Shown: in pieces, positions 8,121 to 16,299 of the stretch
Position numbering within the stretch: the stretch's first letter is position 1
Layout of the letters: the number at the start of each line of letters is the position of its first letter
Source: a bacterium
GTDB lineage: Bacteria > Pseudomonadota > Alphaproteobacteria > Rhodobacterales > Rhodobacteraceae
Length of the DNA stretch: 64,000 bases
Assembly (NCBI GenBank): GCA_016124195.1
Contig: WGOE01000002.1
Coordinates: forward strand, 620,001 to 684,000
Direction of reading: 5' to 3'
Translations under genes and position numbers: made by a program
Notes under the pieces: model-generated
Database searches by the model: none
What the model was told of the DNA's origin: nothing
What the model saw: the letters and a program-made list of their open reading frames with translations, nothing else

Positions 8121-8747
8121 TCAGGCGACGTGACTTGTGACCATCAGGCAGACGAGGCGGCTGTGTTCGGCGATCAGGCTGTCACGGTCGGCCCAGGGAA
8201 AATCGGGCCGGGTGATCAGAAGGGCGATCAGCCCGTGCAGCGCCGCCCAGACGCATTGGGTCAGGCGGTCCTGCCCCGCCGCGTCGAGGTCAGGGCGCAG
8301 GCGCGCGATGATCCGCCGCAAGTGGCCCAAAGTGCGCGGCCCGGGATGGTCAAGCGCGGCAAAGGCCGCCGCGTTCCAGTCTTCGTCGGCCTTCTGGGGA
8401 GCCTTGGGATGTTCCAGCAGAAAGGCGATCCGGTAGGCCTCGGGGTGGGTCAGGCCAAAGTCGAAATAGCTCGCAACGGCCTGGCGCAACTGTTCTTGCG
8501 GGGCGGCTTCGGCCGAGACGGCAAAGCGCGCCTCCAAGAGGGCGAAGGCGCGCGTGCTGACCTCGTCCTGAATCTCCTGGATCGAGGCGAAATGGGCATA
8601 GAGCGAGGGCTGCGAAATGCCGACCCGGGCTGCGATCTGCCGCGTGGTGACGGCCTGCACGCCATGCTGGCTGAACAGGGCCGTGGCCGTGGCAAGGATA
8701 TCCTCGCGGCGGCCGGATTTCGGGAGCCCGGAGTTGGGTTTATGCAT
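8121..8747 (-). CDS. TetR-family repressor with a TetR-like recognition helix
   Basis: 208 residues. The HTH runs TTRQIAARVGISQPSLYAHF (residues 34-53). Its recognition helix QPSLYAHF is nearly that of the tetracycline repressor (QPTLYWHV), including the Gln, Pro, Tyr and His that contact tetO. This matches two tetO-like palindromes in the divergent promoter region (8806-8841). The C-terminal half is a standard ligand-binding and dimerisation domain. The divergent neighbour is an MDR-type oxidoreductase, the probable regulated gene together with the repressor itself. The inducer is unknown. ATG 8747 is taken as start; the frame is open upstream but enters the operator region. Confidence 0.88.
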   Translation of the reverse strand: MHKPNSGLPKSGRREDILATATALFSQHGVQAVTTRQIAARVGISQPSLYAHFASIQEIQDEVSTRAFALLEARFAVSAEAAPQEQLRQAVASYFDFGLTHPEAYRIAFLLEHPKAPQKADEDWNAAAFAALDHPGPRTLGHLRRIIARLRPDLDAAGQDRLTQCVWAALHGLIALLITRPDFPWADRDSLIAEHSRLVCLMVTSHVA

Positions 8748-8805
8748 GACGTGCCGCCTTTGCGCCGCTTTGCGCCAGGATGACGGTTCGGGCTTGCCAA
8801 TGCAA

Positions 8806-8820
8806 CCTATCAACGATAGG
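8806..8820. promoter_or_regulatory. tetO-like operator 1
   Basis: CCTATCAACGATAGG, perfect 6-bp arms around a 3-bp centre. It differs by one base from the tetO core CTATCA-N-TGATAG. It lies between the divergent TetR gene and oxidoreductase gene. Confidence 0.8.
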
Positions 8821-8826
8821 TACAAG

Positions 8827-8841
8827 CCTATCACTGATAGG
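8827..8841. promoter_or_regulatory. tetO-like operator 2
   Basis: CCTATCACTGATAGG, perfect 6-bp arms, containing the exact tetO core CTATCA-N-TGATAG. Its centre is 21 bp from that of operator 1 (two helical turns, same DNA face). It ends 9 bases before the oxidoreductase start codon, so bound repressor should block transcription or initiation. Confidence 0.85.
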
Positions 8842-8850
8842 AGACACGCG

Positions 8851-9981
8851 ATGACCCCCGATACCCTGACCAACCAGGCGGCCTGGGCCCGGGCGCCCTT
8901 CGCGGACCTGAGCCTTGGACCGGCACCCGTGACCGCACCCGGCCCGGGCGAGATCCTGGTGCGCAACCGCGCCGTGGCGATCAACCCGGTCGATCGCTAC
9001 AAGCAGAAGATGGGCAACCTGATGTTTGGCTGGATCAGATATCCCTTCATCTTCGGCTATGACCTGTCAGGCGAGGTGGTGGCAGTAGGCCCGGATGTGA
9101 CGCGCTTCAGGCCCGGCGACCGGGTGCTTGGCGTGGCGATCGGCATGGACAAGCCGCGCAACCGTGCCGCGGAAGGGGCGTTCCAGCAGTTCACCCTGGT
9201 GCAGGCGCGCATGGCCGCCCCGTTGCCCGAGGGCATGAGCCATGCCGAAGCCTGCGTGATGCCGCTGGCCCTGTCCACCGCCGCGACCGGCCTTTTCGCG
9301 CCGGAACATCTGGCGCTGAGCCCGCCCTTTGCCGACCCTGTCGATCAGGGCAAGACCGTGCTGATCTGGGGCGGCTCGACCAGCGTGGGCTGCAATGCCA
9401 TCCAGCTGGCGCGCGCTGCCGGCTATAGGGTGGTCACGACCGCATCGCCCGCCAATGCCGCACTGGTCAGACGGCTGGGCGCGGTCGAGGTCATCGACCA
9501 TTACAGCCCGACCGCGGTGGAGGCTGTGACCCAAGCCCTGCGCGGGGTCGAGGTCGCGGGCGCGCTGGCCATGGGCGCAGGATCGGCCGCCGCCTGCATC
9601 GCGGTGCTGCGCCACTGTCAGGGCCGGCGGCGGGTTGCGCTGGCGACCTTCCCGATCGACATCGACGGACTGCCGCCCCGCCCGGGGCCGGGCACCGCGC
9701 TCACCCGGGTCTTGCCCGCCATGATCGGGGCGGGGGCGGGCCTCTGGTGGCGGGCACGGCGGGGCGGCGTGACCTTCAGCGTGATCTACGGCACGGCGCT
9801 GGCCGAAACCGACCTCAGCCGCGTGATCTTTGAAGACTACCTGCCGGGGGCCCTGGCCTCGGCCCGCTTCGTGCCGGCGCCCGAGCCTCTGGTCGCGGGC
9901 CATGGGCTCGAGGCCGTACAGGCAGCGATCGACCGGCACCGTCAGGGCGTTTCGGCCCGCAAGGTCGTGGTCACCCTGTGA
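8851..9981 (+). CDS. zinc-independent MDR-family alcohol dehydrogenase / quinone oxidoreductase-like protein
   Basis: 376 residues. The N-terminal GroES-like domain has AINPVDRYKQKMG and FIFGYDLSGEVVAVG, followed by a Rossmann domain with VLIWGGSTSVGCNAIQLARAAG (NADPH-binding AxxGxxG variant). The structural and catalytic zinc cysteines of classical ADHs are absent, as in quinone-oxidoreductase and enoyl-reductase type MDRs. It should reduce a small activated carbonyl or alkene compound with NADPH. It is divergent from a TetR repressor and has two tetO-like operators immediately upstream, so it is probably induced by a small molecule, perhaps its substrate. Confidence 0.85.
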   Translation: MTPDTLTNQAAWARAPFADLSLGPAPVTAPGPGEILVRNRAVAINPVDRYKQKMGNLMFGWIRYPFIFGYDLSGEVVAVGPDVTRFRPGDRVLGVAIGMDKPRNRAAEGAFQQFTLVQARMAAPLPEGMSHAEACVMPLALSTAATGLFAPEHLALSPPFADPVDQGKTVLIWGGSTSVGCNAIQLARAAGYRVVTTASPANAALVRRLGAVEVIDHYSPTAVEAVTQALRGVEVAGALAMGAGSAAACIAVLRHCQGRRRVALATFPIDIDGLPPRPGPGTALTRVLPAMIGAGAGLWWRARRGGVTFSVIYGTALAETDLSRVIFEDYLPGALASARFVPAPEPLVAGHGLEAVQAAIDRHRQGVSARKVVVTL

Positions 9982-10001
9982 CGCGCCCGCGCTGGCCCGC
10001 A

Positions 10002-10054
10002 GTTCCGCCCGAACCGCCCGCCCAAATCGACGGGCGGAACCGACGGGCGGAACC
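10002..10054. terminator. complex inverted repeat after the oxidoreductase gene
   Basis: The left arm holds GTTCCGCCCG and CCGCCCG (10002-10020). The right arm holds CGGGCGGAAC twice (10031-10040 and 10044-10053), so two alternative stems are possible. The run GGTTTG follows. It lies 20 bases after the stop and probably ends transcription, though the T-run is weak. Confidence 0.45.
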
Positions 10055-10124
10055 GGTTTGATCCTGACAAGTCCTCATGTTACCCGCGTTTCCAGATGAT
10101 TCTGTCAGGCCCTGCGGAGACGCC

Positions 10125-10613
10125 GTGTACCAGCTGGAAGAAGAAGCCGAAGCCGATTGGTGGGAGGTCGAGGCGCTCTATGACCTGTGCTTCTCGCCCG
10201 GTCGGACGGCCCTGTCGTCCTACCGGCTGCGCGACGGCGTGCCGACGGTGGCCGCGCTCTGCCTGACGCTGCGCCAGGATGGCGAGATGGCGGCAGCGAT
10301 CCGTTATTGGCCGGTCGAGGTCGGGGGCGAGGACGCGTTGCTCCTCGGCCCGGTCGCTGTCCACCCGACCCATCAGGGCGAGGGGCTGGGTGGCCTCCTG
10401 ATCAACGAAAGCCTGGCCGAGGCGCGCCGCCTGGGCTGGGAACGCGTCATGCTGGTCGGCGACGAACCCTATTACCGCCGCTTCGGGTTCAAGAAACTTG
10501 ACGGCGTGGTGATGCCACCCCCGACCAACCCTGACCGCGTGCTGGGCCTGGCCCTCAAGGCCGGCGCCTGGGACAAGGTGAAAGGTCCGGTGACCAAGGC
10601 CACCGGCGCCTGA
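10125..10613 (+). CDS. GNAT N-acetyltransferase (YhbS-like)
   Basis: About 162 residues from GTG 10125, chosen because GGAG lies upstream and the homologous fold starts near DWWEVEALYDLCF. An ATG at 10077 would add 16 residues and has no visible ribosome site. The GNAT core is clear: LLLGPVAVHPTHQGEGLGGLLI is strand 4 plus the acetyl-CoA loop, and DEPYYRRFGFKK is the conserved C-terminal block of YhbS-type acetyltransferases. The substrate is unknown. A GC-rich intergenic region with repeats follows. Confidence 0.85.
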   Translation: MYQLEEEAEADWWEVEALYDLCFSPGRTALSSYRLRDGVPTVAALCLTLRQDGEMAAAIRYWPVEVGGEDALLLGPVAVHPTHQGEGLGGLLINESLAEARRLGWERVMLVGDEPYYRRFGFKKLDGVVMPPPTNPDRVLGLALKAGAWDKVKGPVTKATGA

Positions 10614-10684
10614 TCCTCCTCCGCCTCGATTACCTGAGCCCTGGTTCTGCACGCCGGCCCGCCCGAAGCAGAGCCGCCCGATGC

Positions 10685-10732
10685 CCGCCATCTGACACCC
10701 CCGCCATCTGACACCCCCGCCGTCTGCCCCCC
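10685..10732. repeat. 16-bp tandem repeat, three units
   Basis: Two identical copies of CCGCCATCTGACACCC (10685-10700 and 10701-10716), then a third diverged unit CCGCCGTCTGCCCCCC (10717-10732). Purely intergenic. Confidence 0.85.
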
Positions 10733-10860
10733 CTCCCAAGCTTGACTTCCGCCAGGTCTCAGGCGCTGCGGCAGGGGACAACCGCTGCCCTCCCCAGCCG
10801 CTCCACAGCCTCTGGCGTGACCTCGTCCCAAGGCTTGCAATTGTTTCCCCTACCCCCGTT

Positions 10861-10880
10861 GCGCTTTGTCCAAGTACTCC
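10861..10880 (-). repeat. GGAGTATT-type intergenic element, minus orientation
   Basis: On the minus strand this reads GGAGTACTTGGACAAAGCGC, preceded by GC-rich hairpin-forming sequence. It matches the cores found near 11861, 15449/15499, 21002, 21051, 23464 and 53109. Confidence 0.6.
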
Positions 10881-11018
10881 CCGCGGAGCGCGCCGAGCCG
10901 GTTGGCCGCAGGCCAGAGGCGAGATATGGTCCTGCGCCGCAGGCGCCCCTTCGAATTGACCCGCGGCGGCGCTGAGACGCCGCTTTGAATATCGTGCCGG
11001 CGCCCCCATATTCGGGGC

Positions 11019-11762
11019 ATGACGCAGCTTCCCGCCCCACTGTCGCATGATCTCGAGCTTGAAGCCGCGGCCCTGGCCCATGCGCAGGCGCAGGTCGACC
11101 GCTCTTTCGTGTCGCGCAGCCGAGCCCTCGGCGCCGGGATCGAGGCGCAATGGGCGCGCCTGCCGGCGCGGCTCAAGGCCGAGGTCGAGGCTCAGGTCGG
11201 TCACGCCCTGCGCGCCGGCCTTGGCATCGCCCGCGCCGCACCGCAATTGGGGCGGCGCGGTCAACGCTGGGCCGTCATCGCCTCGGGTGCGGCGGGAGGG
11301 GCGGTCGGGCTGGCCGGGGCCCTGGCCGAGATGCCCGTCGCACTGATGCTTTTCCTGCAGGCGATCCGGCAAGAGGCGCGCGACGCCGGGCTTGACCCCG
11401 ACCGCCCCGGCGTGCGGCTTGCCACGCTGGACATTCTGGCCAGCGGACGGGCGGTTGCGGCCTCTGAAGCGCTGGACCCGGCCTTCGTCTCGGGCCGGCT
11501 GGCGCTGGCCGGGCCGACGCTGTCGGGCTGGATCGCCCGGGCCGCGCCGCGTCTGGTGCCGGTGCTGGGGCAGCGGTTTGCGGCTTCGGCCGTGCCCTTG
11601 GTGGGCGCGCTGGGCGGTGCCGTTCTGAATGCCGCCTGGCTTGACCAGTACCGCAGGCTCGCCCGCATCCGGTTTCGACTGATGGTCCTGGCCGAACATC
11701 ACGGCACCGAGGCCGTCCTGTCGGCCTTTGCCCGGGCGCAGGCCCTGCCGATGCGGGACTGA
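11019..11762 (+). CDS. EcsC family protein
   Basis: 247 residues. The pattern of an acidic helical N-terminus, a glycine/alanine-rich AAGGAVGLAGALAEMPVALMLFLQAI segment (about residues 90-115) and a second hydrophobic segment near VPLVGALGGAVLNAAWLDQYRRLARIRFRL is typical of the EcsC family. Members associate with membranes. In Bacillus the namesake lies with the EcsAB ABC transporter, but here it is a single gene, as is common in Rhodobacterales. The molecular role is unknown. Confidence 0.8.
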   Translation: MTQLPAPLSHDLELEAAALAHAQAQVDRSFVSRSRALGAGIEAQWARLPARLKAEVEAQVGHALRAGLGIARAAPQLGRRGQRWAVIASGAAGGAVGLAGALAEMPVALMLFLQAIRQEARDAGLDPDRPGVRLATLDILASGRAVAASEALDPAFVSGRLALAGPTLSGWIARAAPRLVPVLGQRFAASAVPLVGALGGAVLNAAWLDQYRRLARIRFRLMVLAEHHGTEAVLSAFARAQALPMRD

Positions 11763-11827
11763 GCCGAAGGCCTTTTCCGAATCGGTTCCGGTAGGGGGCC
11801 ATGCGGGTGGATGGCTTGCGAGAACGG

Positions 11828-11885
11828 CTGGGAGGGCAGGCTGCCCTCCCAGACCCTCCTGCCGAGTATATTCACAAAGTGCAAG
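11828..11885 (+). repeat. GGAGTATT-type intergenic element with terminator-like hairpin
   Basis: Perfect 11-bp stem CTGGGAGGGCA / TGCCCTCCCAG (11828-11838, 11842-11852, loop GGC), followed by ACCCTCCTGCCGAGTATA and TTCACAAAGTGCAAG. It is the plus-orientation form of the element family and lies downstream of the EcsC gene, where it could end transcription. Confidence 0.65.
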
Positions 11886-11927
11886 ACCGGGTCGGCAAGG
11901 GCTAGGCAGCCGCGCCGCGCTGTGATA

Positions 11928-11945
11928 CTTAGCATTATGGCTAAG
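11928..11945. promoter_or_regulatory. palindrome across the ArsR start codon, likely autoregulatory operator
   Basis: CTTAGC-ATTATG-GCTAAG, perfect 6-bp arms with a 6-bp centre that contains the ATG at 11937. GATACT just upstream (11924-11929) could be a -10 box, which would give a leaderless or nearly leaderless transcript. An ArsR dimer bound here would block both. Confidence 0.55.
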
Positions 11946-12290
11946 CATGACGCGGATCTTTCCCTGATCTTCCAGGCGCTGTCGGACCCGACGCGGCGCG
12001 CGATGCTGGCGCGGATCGGGCGGGGGGCGATGGCGGTCAGCGACCTCGCGCAGCCGACCGGCCTCGCCCTGCCCACGGTGATGCGGCATCTGGCGGTGCT
12101 GGAAGGGGCGGCGCTGATCACCAGCGAAAAGACCGGACGGACGCGGCTGTGCCGGGCGGTGCCCCAGACGATTGAAGCCGCGATGGGATGGCTGGCCGAG
12201 CAGCAGGCCGTCTGGGAGGCGCGGGCCGACCGGCTTGAGGATTATGTAACCCAACTGATGGCGGAGCAGAAGAATGACGACAGATCTTGA
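11937..12290 (+). CDS. ArsR-family transcriptional regulator
   Basis: 117-residue winged helix protein. LIFQALSDPTRRAMLARI is the classic ArsR N-terminal block, followed by the HTH VSDLAQPTGLALPTVMRHLAVLEGAALI. The CxC metal site of arsenic-sensing members is absent, as in the subgroup that pairs with an AHSA1/SRPBCC gene. That partner follows with a 17-base overlap. A palindrome covers the start codon. The signal is unknown. Confidence 0.9.
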   Translation: MAKHDADLSLIFQALSDPTRRAMLARIGRGAMAVSDLAQPTGLALPTVMRHLAVLEGAALITSEKTGRTRLCRAVPQTIEAAMGWLAEQQAVWEARADRLEDYVTQLMAEQKNDDRS

Positions 12291-12771
12291 CCCCGAGCTT
12301 GACCTGGAACTGGTGCGCGACCTCAAGGCGCCGCGTTCCGTGCTGTGGACCTGCTGGACCGACCCGGAGCATTTGCCGAAATGGTTCGTGCCCAAGCCGC
12401 ACAAGGTGGTGGCCTGCGATCTGGACCTGCGCCCAGGCGGCGCCTGCAGCACGACCTTCGACGTCGACGGCACGCTGATGGAGAACAAGGGCGTCTATCT
12501 GGAGGTGATCCCCGGCGAGAAGCTGGTTTTCACCGACACCTATCAGGCCGGCTGGAAGCCTGCGCCCGACCCTTTCATGACCGCCATCATCACCTTCGAG
12601 GACGTGGCCCCCGGTGTCACCCGCTACCGCGCCGTGGTGCGCCATCGCAGCAAGGAGGCCGCAGCCTCGCACCGCGACATGGGGTTTTTCGACGGTTGGG
12701 GCACGGTGGCCGGCCAGTTGGAGGCCTATGCCCAGGACCTCGCGGCGCGCGGGGCCGTTTCACGGGTCTGA
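12274..12771 (+). CDS. SRPBCC / AHSA1-type protein
   Basis: 165 residues of the START-like SRPBCC fold. Blocks RDLKAPRSVLWTCWTDPEHLPKWF, LRPGGACSTTFDVDG and a late GFFDGWGTVAGQLEAYAQ are standard for AHSA1-domain proteins. These bind hydrophobic ligands. In the common ArsR-AHSA1 arrangement the role is unknown, sometimes linked to toxic-compound response. The 17-base overlap with the ArsR gene shows translational coupling. Confidence 0.88.
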   Translation: MTTDLDPELDLELVRDLKAPRSVLWTCWTDPEHLPKWFVPKPHKVVACDLDLRPGGACSTTFDVDGTLMENKGVYLEVIPGEKLVFTDTYQAGWKPAPDPFMTAIITFEDVAPGVTRYRAVVRHRSKEAAASHRDMGFFDGWGTVAGQLEAYAQDLAARGAVSRV

Positions 12772-12899
12772 CCCCGGGGGGCCCGCGCGGTGCTGCAAAC
12801 TGCCGCCAAACGGCCCATGCCGGTGGATTTTCCTGCGGTCTTCGCCTTTTCAAACCGCCATCGCGGGGCTAGCTTTCCCCGCAACAAAGGATGGCCCCG

Positions 12900-15443
12900 A
12901 TGAATGCCGAAAGCCCAAGGACGATCTATCTTTCCGACTACCAACCTTTCACCCATATCGTGCGGGGGGTCCATCTGACCTTCCGGCTGGCCCCCAAGAC
13001 GACGCGGGTGCTGGCGCGGCTGGAACTCGCGCCCAACCCTGCGCGGCCCGGGAGCCATGACCTGCGGCTCGATGGCGAGGGGCTGCGGCTGGTTGCGGCC
13101 TCGATCGGCGGGCGGGCCCTCGCCGTCACGCCCGATGACACCGGGCTGACCCTTGCCGCCAGCCTGCTTCCGCCGGGCGATTTCACGCTGGAAACCGAAG
13201 TCGAGATCGCCCCAGAAGGCAATTTCGCGCTCGAAGGGCTATATATGTCGAACGGCATGTATTGCACCCAATGCGAGGCGCAGGGCTTTCGCCACATCAC
13301 CTTTTATCCCGACCGGCCCGATGTGATGGCGCCCTTCAAGGTACGGATCGAGGCCGATCTGCCGGTCCTGTTGTCGAACGGCAATCCGGTGGGCCGGGGC
13401 CCGGGCTGGGCCGAATGGGACGATCCCTGGCCGAAGCCTGCCTATCTTTTCGCGCTGGTGGCAGGCGATCTGGTGGCGCATCCCGACCGCTTCACCACGA
13501 TGTCGGGCCGCGACGTGGAACTGAACATCTATGTCCGTCCCGGCGACGAGACGCGCTGCGCCTATGCGATGGACAGCCTCAAACGCTCGATGCGGTGGGA
13601 CGAAGAGGTCTATGGGCGCGAATACGACCTAGATATCTTCAACATCGTGGCCGTGGATGACTTCAACATGGGCGCGATGGAGAACAAGGGGCTGAACATC
13701 TTCAACTCCAAACTGGTGCTGGCCTCGCCCGAGACCGCGACCGACGACGACTACAACCGCATCGAAGGCGTGATCGCGCACGAGTATTTCCACAACTGGA
13801 CCGGCAACCGGATCACCTGCCGCGACTGGTTCCAGCTGTGCCTGAAAGAGGGCCTCACGGTGTTCCGCGACCAGCAGTTCACCGGCGACATGCGCAGCCA
13901 CGCGGTCAAGCGGATCGAAGACGTGCTGACATTGCGCGCCCGGCAGTTCCGCGAGGATGGCGGCCCGCTGGCGCATCCGGTGCGGCCCGAAAGCTTTGTC
14001 GAAATCAACAATTTCTACACTGCGACGGTCTATGAGAAGGGTTCGGAAGTAATCGGCATGCTCAAGCGGCTGGTGGGCGATGCGGGCTACAAGGCGGCGC
14101 TGGATCTGTATTTTGACCGGCACGACGGGCAGGCCGCCACGATCGAGGATTGGCTCAAGGTGTTCGAGGATGCCACGGGCCGCGACCTCGGCCAGTTCAA
14201 GCTGTGGTACAGTCAGGCCGGCACGCCCAAGGTGACGGTGACCGAGGATTGGCTGGCCGAAACCGGCACATTCCGCCTGACGTTGAGCCAGACCAATTCG
14301 CCGACGCCGGGCCAGCCGGACAAGGCGCCCAAGGTGATCCCCGTGGCGGTGGGGCTTTTGAACCCCAATGGCGACGAGGTGGTGCCGACCACGGTGCTGG
14401 AACTGACCCAACCGTCGCAGAGCTTCGATTTTCCGGGGCTCGCCAGCCGGCCCACCGCCTCGATCCTGCGCGGCTTCTCGGCGCCGGTCGTGTTGAACCG
14501 CACGGTGGCCGCCGCCGAGCGCGCCTTTCTTCTGGCGCATGACACCGACCCTTTCAACCGGTGGGAGGCGGGGCGTTCGCTGGCCAAGGAAGTGCTCATG
14601 GGGCAGGCGCCCGAGGCCTATCTGCTGGAGGGGCTGGCACGGGTGGCGCTGGACGACAGCCTCGATCCGGCGTTCCGCGCGCTGTGTCTGCGGTTGCCCA
14701 CCGATGACGACATGGCGGCGACGCTGGCCGCTGCGGGCCGGGTGCCGGATCCGCAGGCCATCCGTGACGCGCGGCGCGCGCTGCACAAGGCGCTGGCCGA
14801 CCATCTGGCGCCCAACCTCGCGCGGCTGGCGGCGCCGCTGACCCAAGGCTTCAGCCCCGATGCGGCGCAGGCCGGGCAACGTGCCTTGCGGCTGGCGGCG
14901 TTGTCCCTGCTGGCGCGGCGCGATCTGGCGCCGGTCGTGGCGGCCAATGCCAGCGCCACCAACATGACCGAAGAGATCGGCACGCTGGCCATCCTGCAGG
15001 AAAACGGCGCCGGTGCTGCGCAGGTCGCGGCCTTCGAGGCGCGCTGGAAGGACGAAAGGCTGGTGATGGACAAGTGGTTCGCGCTGCAGATCCTGTGCGC
15101 AGAGCCCGACCGGACCGCCGCGATGACCGAGGCGCTGACCCGCCACCCGCAGTTCGACTGGAAGAACCCCAACAGGTTCCGCGCGGTCATCGGCGCCTTG
15201 TCGGGCAATCATGCGGGCTTTCACCACGCCTCGGGCGGGGGCTATCGGCTCCTGGCGGACTGGCTGATCAGGCTCGACCCGCTCAACCCGCAGACGGCGG
15301 CGCGGATGTCGACCGCCTTCGAGACCTGGGGCCGCTATGACGCCAGCCGGCAGGCGCTGGTCCGGGCGCAACTGGCGCGCATCGCCGCCGCCCCCGGCCT
15401 CAGCCGCGATCTGGGCGAAATGGTCGACCGCATGCTGGGGTGA
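12900..15443 (+). CDS. pepN: aminopeptidase N
   Basis: 847 residues from ATG 12900, chosen because AAAGG lies 9 bases upstream; ATG 12891 lies directly on that site. M1 metallopeptidase of the gammaproteobacterial/alphaproteobacterial PepN type. The exopeptidase motif GAMEN is at 258-262 and the zinc site is HEYFH (294-298) with E317. These remove N-terminal residues from peptides in the cytoplasm. The C-terminal alpha-helical domain is complete and length is normal (E. coli 870). It stands alone between the SRPBCC gene and a convergent SLT gene. Confidence 0.96.
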   Translation: MNAESPRTIYLSDYQPFTHIVRGVHLTFRLAPKTTRVLARLELAPNPARPGSHDLRLDGEGLRLVAASIGGRALAVTPDDTGLTLAASLLPPGDFTLETEVEIAPEGNFALEGLYMSNGMYCTQCEAQGFRHITFYPDRPDVMAPFKVRIEADLPVLLSNGNPVGRGPGWAEWDDPWPKPAYLFALVAGDLVAHPDRFTTMSGRDVELNIYVRPGDETRCAYAMDSLKRSMRWDEEVYGREYDLDIFNIVAVDDFNMGAMENKGLNIFNSKLVLASPETATDDDYNRIEGVIAHEYFHNWTGNRITCRDWFQLCLKEGLTVFRDQQFTGDMRSHAVKRIEDVLTLRARQFREDGGPLAHPVRPESFVEINNFYTATVYEKGSEVIGMLKRLVGDAGYKAALDLYFDRHDGQAATIEDWLKVFEDATGRDLGQFKLWYSQAGTPKVTVTEDWLAETGTFRLTLSQTNSPTPGQPDKAPKVIPVAVGLLNPNGDEVVPTTVLELTQPSQSFDFPGLASRPTASILRGFSAPVVLNRTVAAAERAFLLAHDTDPFNRWEAGRSLAKEVLMGQAPEAYLLEGLARVALDDSLDPAFRALCLRLPTDDDMAATLAAAGRVPDPQAIRDARRALHKALADHLAPNLARLAAPLTQGFSPDAAQAGQRALRLAALSLLARRDLAPVVAANASATNMTEEIGTLAILQENGAGAAQVAAFEARWKDERLVMDKWFALQILCAEPDRTAAMTEALTRHPQFDWKNPNRFRAVIGALSGNHAGFHHASGGGYRLLADWLIRLDPLNPQTAARMSTAFETWGRYDASRQALVRAQLARIAAAPGLSRDLGEMVDRMLG

Positions 15444-15448
15444 CCGAT

Positions 15449-15519
15449 TTCATCCAGGTTCAAATACTCATCTTTCTTTGGGCCAATGCCGCAAGGGGGA
15501 GTATTTGGACCTGGATGAA
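15449..15519. repeat. inverted pair of GGAGTATT-type elements
   Basis: The arms TTCATCCAGGTTCAAATACTC (15449-15469) and its near-perfect reverse complement (15499-15519, one mismatch over 21 bp) flank 29 bases. It sits between convergent genes (pepN and the SLT gene). It could form a long hairpin and serve as a two-way terminator. Confidence 0.7.
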
Positions 15520-15540
15520 TTGGAAAGGATGCGCCCGGGG

Positions 15541-16125
15541 TCAGGGCTGGCAATAGCTTTGGCTGCGGGTCCAGGCGGCCATGGCGGCGCGGTTTCTGGA
15601 CGATGACCACGGGCCCCAGTCGCGCGCGATGCCGCGGTTGCCCTTGCCGGCCACCATGCCGTCGCTGGCCACATGCGGCGCGATGATGTCGACGGCACAG
15701 GACAGGTTGGCCACGCCGTCCTTCAGATCGGCCGCCGAGGTCGCCTCGCAGCCGTAGAGCCGGGCGGTCGGGACCGAGATCTGCATGAGCCCGACATAGC
15801 GTCCCTTGCCGCCAACTGCCGCCTGATTGAAGCCGCTTTCGTATTTCGCCGTGGCCGACATCAGCCCGACCCAGAAGGCGCGCCGCTCGTCCTTGGAGGC
15901 CGAAGCATAGCCCGGGCAATAGACGTCGATATCGGCGGGCACCGTGCCGGTCAGTTCGGCGTCATGTTCGGCCACCTGCAGCAGGGCCTTTTGCGTCCAT
16001 TCCGAGGCGCGGGGCGCCGCGTCCCACCGCATCGCGGGCAGAACGGTTTTCTTGGTCTTCGCCTCTAGCGGGGCCGAAGCGAGGGCCATCGAAAGGGCCA
16101 GCAGGAGGAAAACAGTGCGTCGCAT
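15541..16125 (-). CDS. secreted SLT-domain (lytic transglycosylase-like) protein
   Basis: 194 residues with a clear signal peptide (MRRTVFLLLALSMALASAPLEA). The lysozyme-like SLT motif SATAKYESGFN carries the catalytic Glu at position 96, and GLMQIS (112-117) is the second SLT motif. Two cysteines (YGCE and LSCAVDII) and a late YCQP could form disulfides. It should cleave peptidoglycan between MurNAc and GlcNAc in the periplasm. It is smaller than MltC/Slt70 and has no binding domain. ATG 16125 places the signal peptide at the N-terminus. Confidence 0.85.
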   Translation of the reverse strand: MRRTVFLLLALSMALASAPLEAKTKKTVLPAMRWDAAPRASEWTQKALLQVAEHDAELTGTVPADIDVYCPGYASASKDERRAFWVGLMSATAKYESGFNQAAVGGKGRYVGLMQISVPTARLYGCEATSAADLKDGVANLSCAVDIIAPHVASDGMVAGKGNRGIARDWGPWSSSRNRAAMAAWTRSQSYCQP

Positions 16126-16299
16126 TGAACCGTCAGGCAGCCGTCGCACCCTGCGCGACCTGTGGTGTGTGAGGCCAAGAATCGATTCCGCCAACCTGTG
16201 GTGTGGCCGAACCCCGCTTTCTAGGCAGCTTTCCGCCGCCTTGGGCCTTGAACCGTCCGGCTGGCCTGCCTAAAAGACCATGAAAATCCGGAGGCTTTC

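Larger units (their letters stand above)
10614..11018. other. 405-base intergenic region with repeats, no gene seen
   Basis: The region is C-rich on the plus strand. It holds a 16-bp tandem repeat (10685-10732) and a minus-orientation copy of the window's GGAGTATT intergenic element (core 10861-10880) with an adjacent GC hairpin near 10940-10960. Neither strand shows a credible reading frame or ribosome site until the EcsC gene at 11019. Confidence 0.6.

Noticed and set aside
10077-10124. Upstream ATG for the GNAT gene
   Set aside because: No ribosome site precedes it, whereas GTG 10125 has GGAG and fits the domain start.
10080-12488. Very long minus-strand open frame (about 800 codons)
   Set aside because: It is the shadow of the GNAT, EcsC, ArsR and SRPBCC genes in a GC-rich genome, with no recognisable domain.
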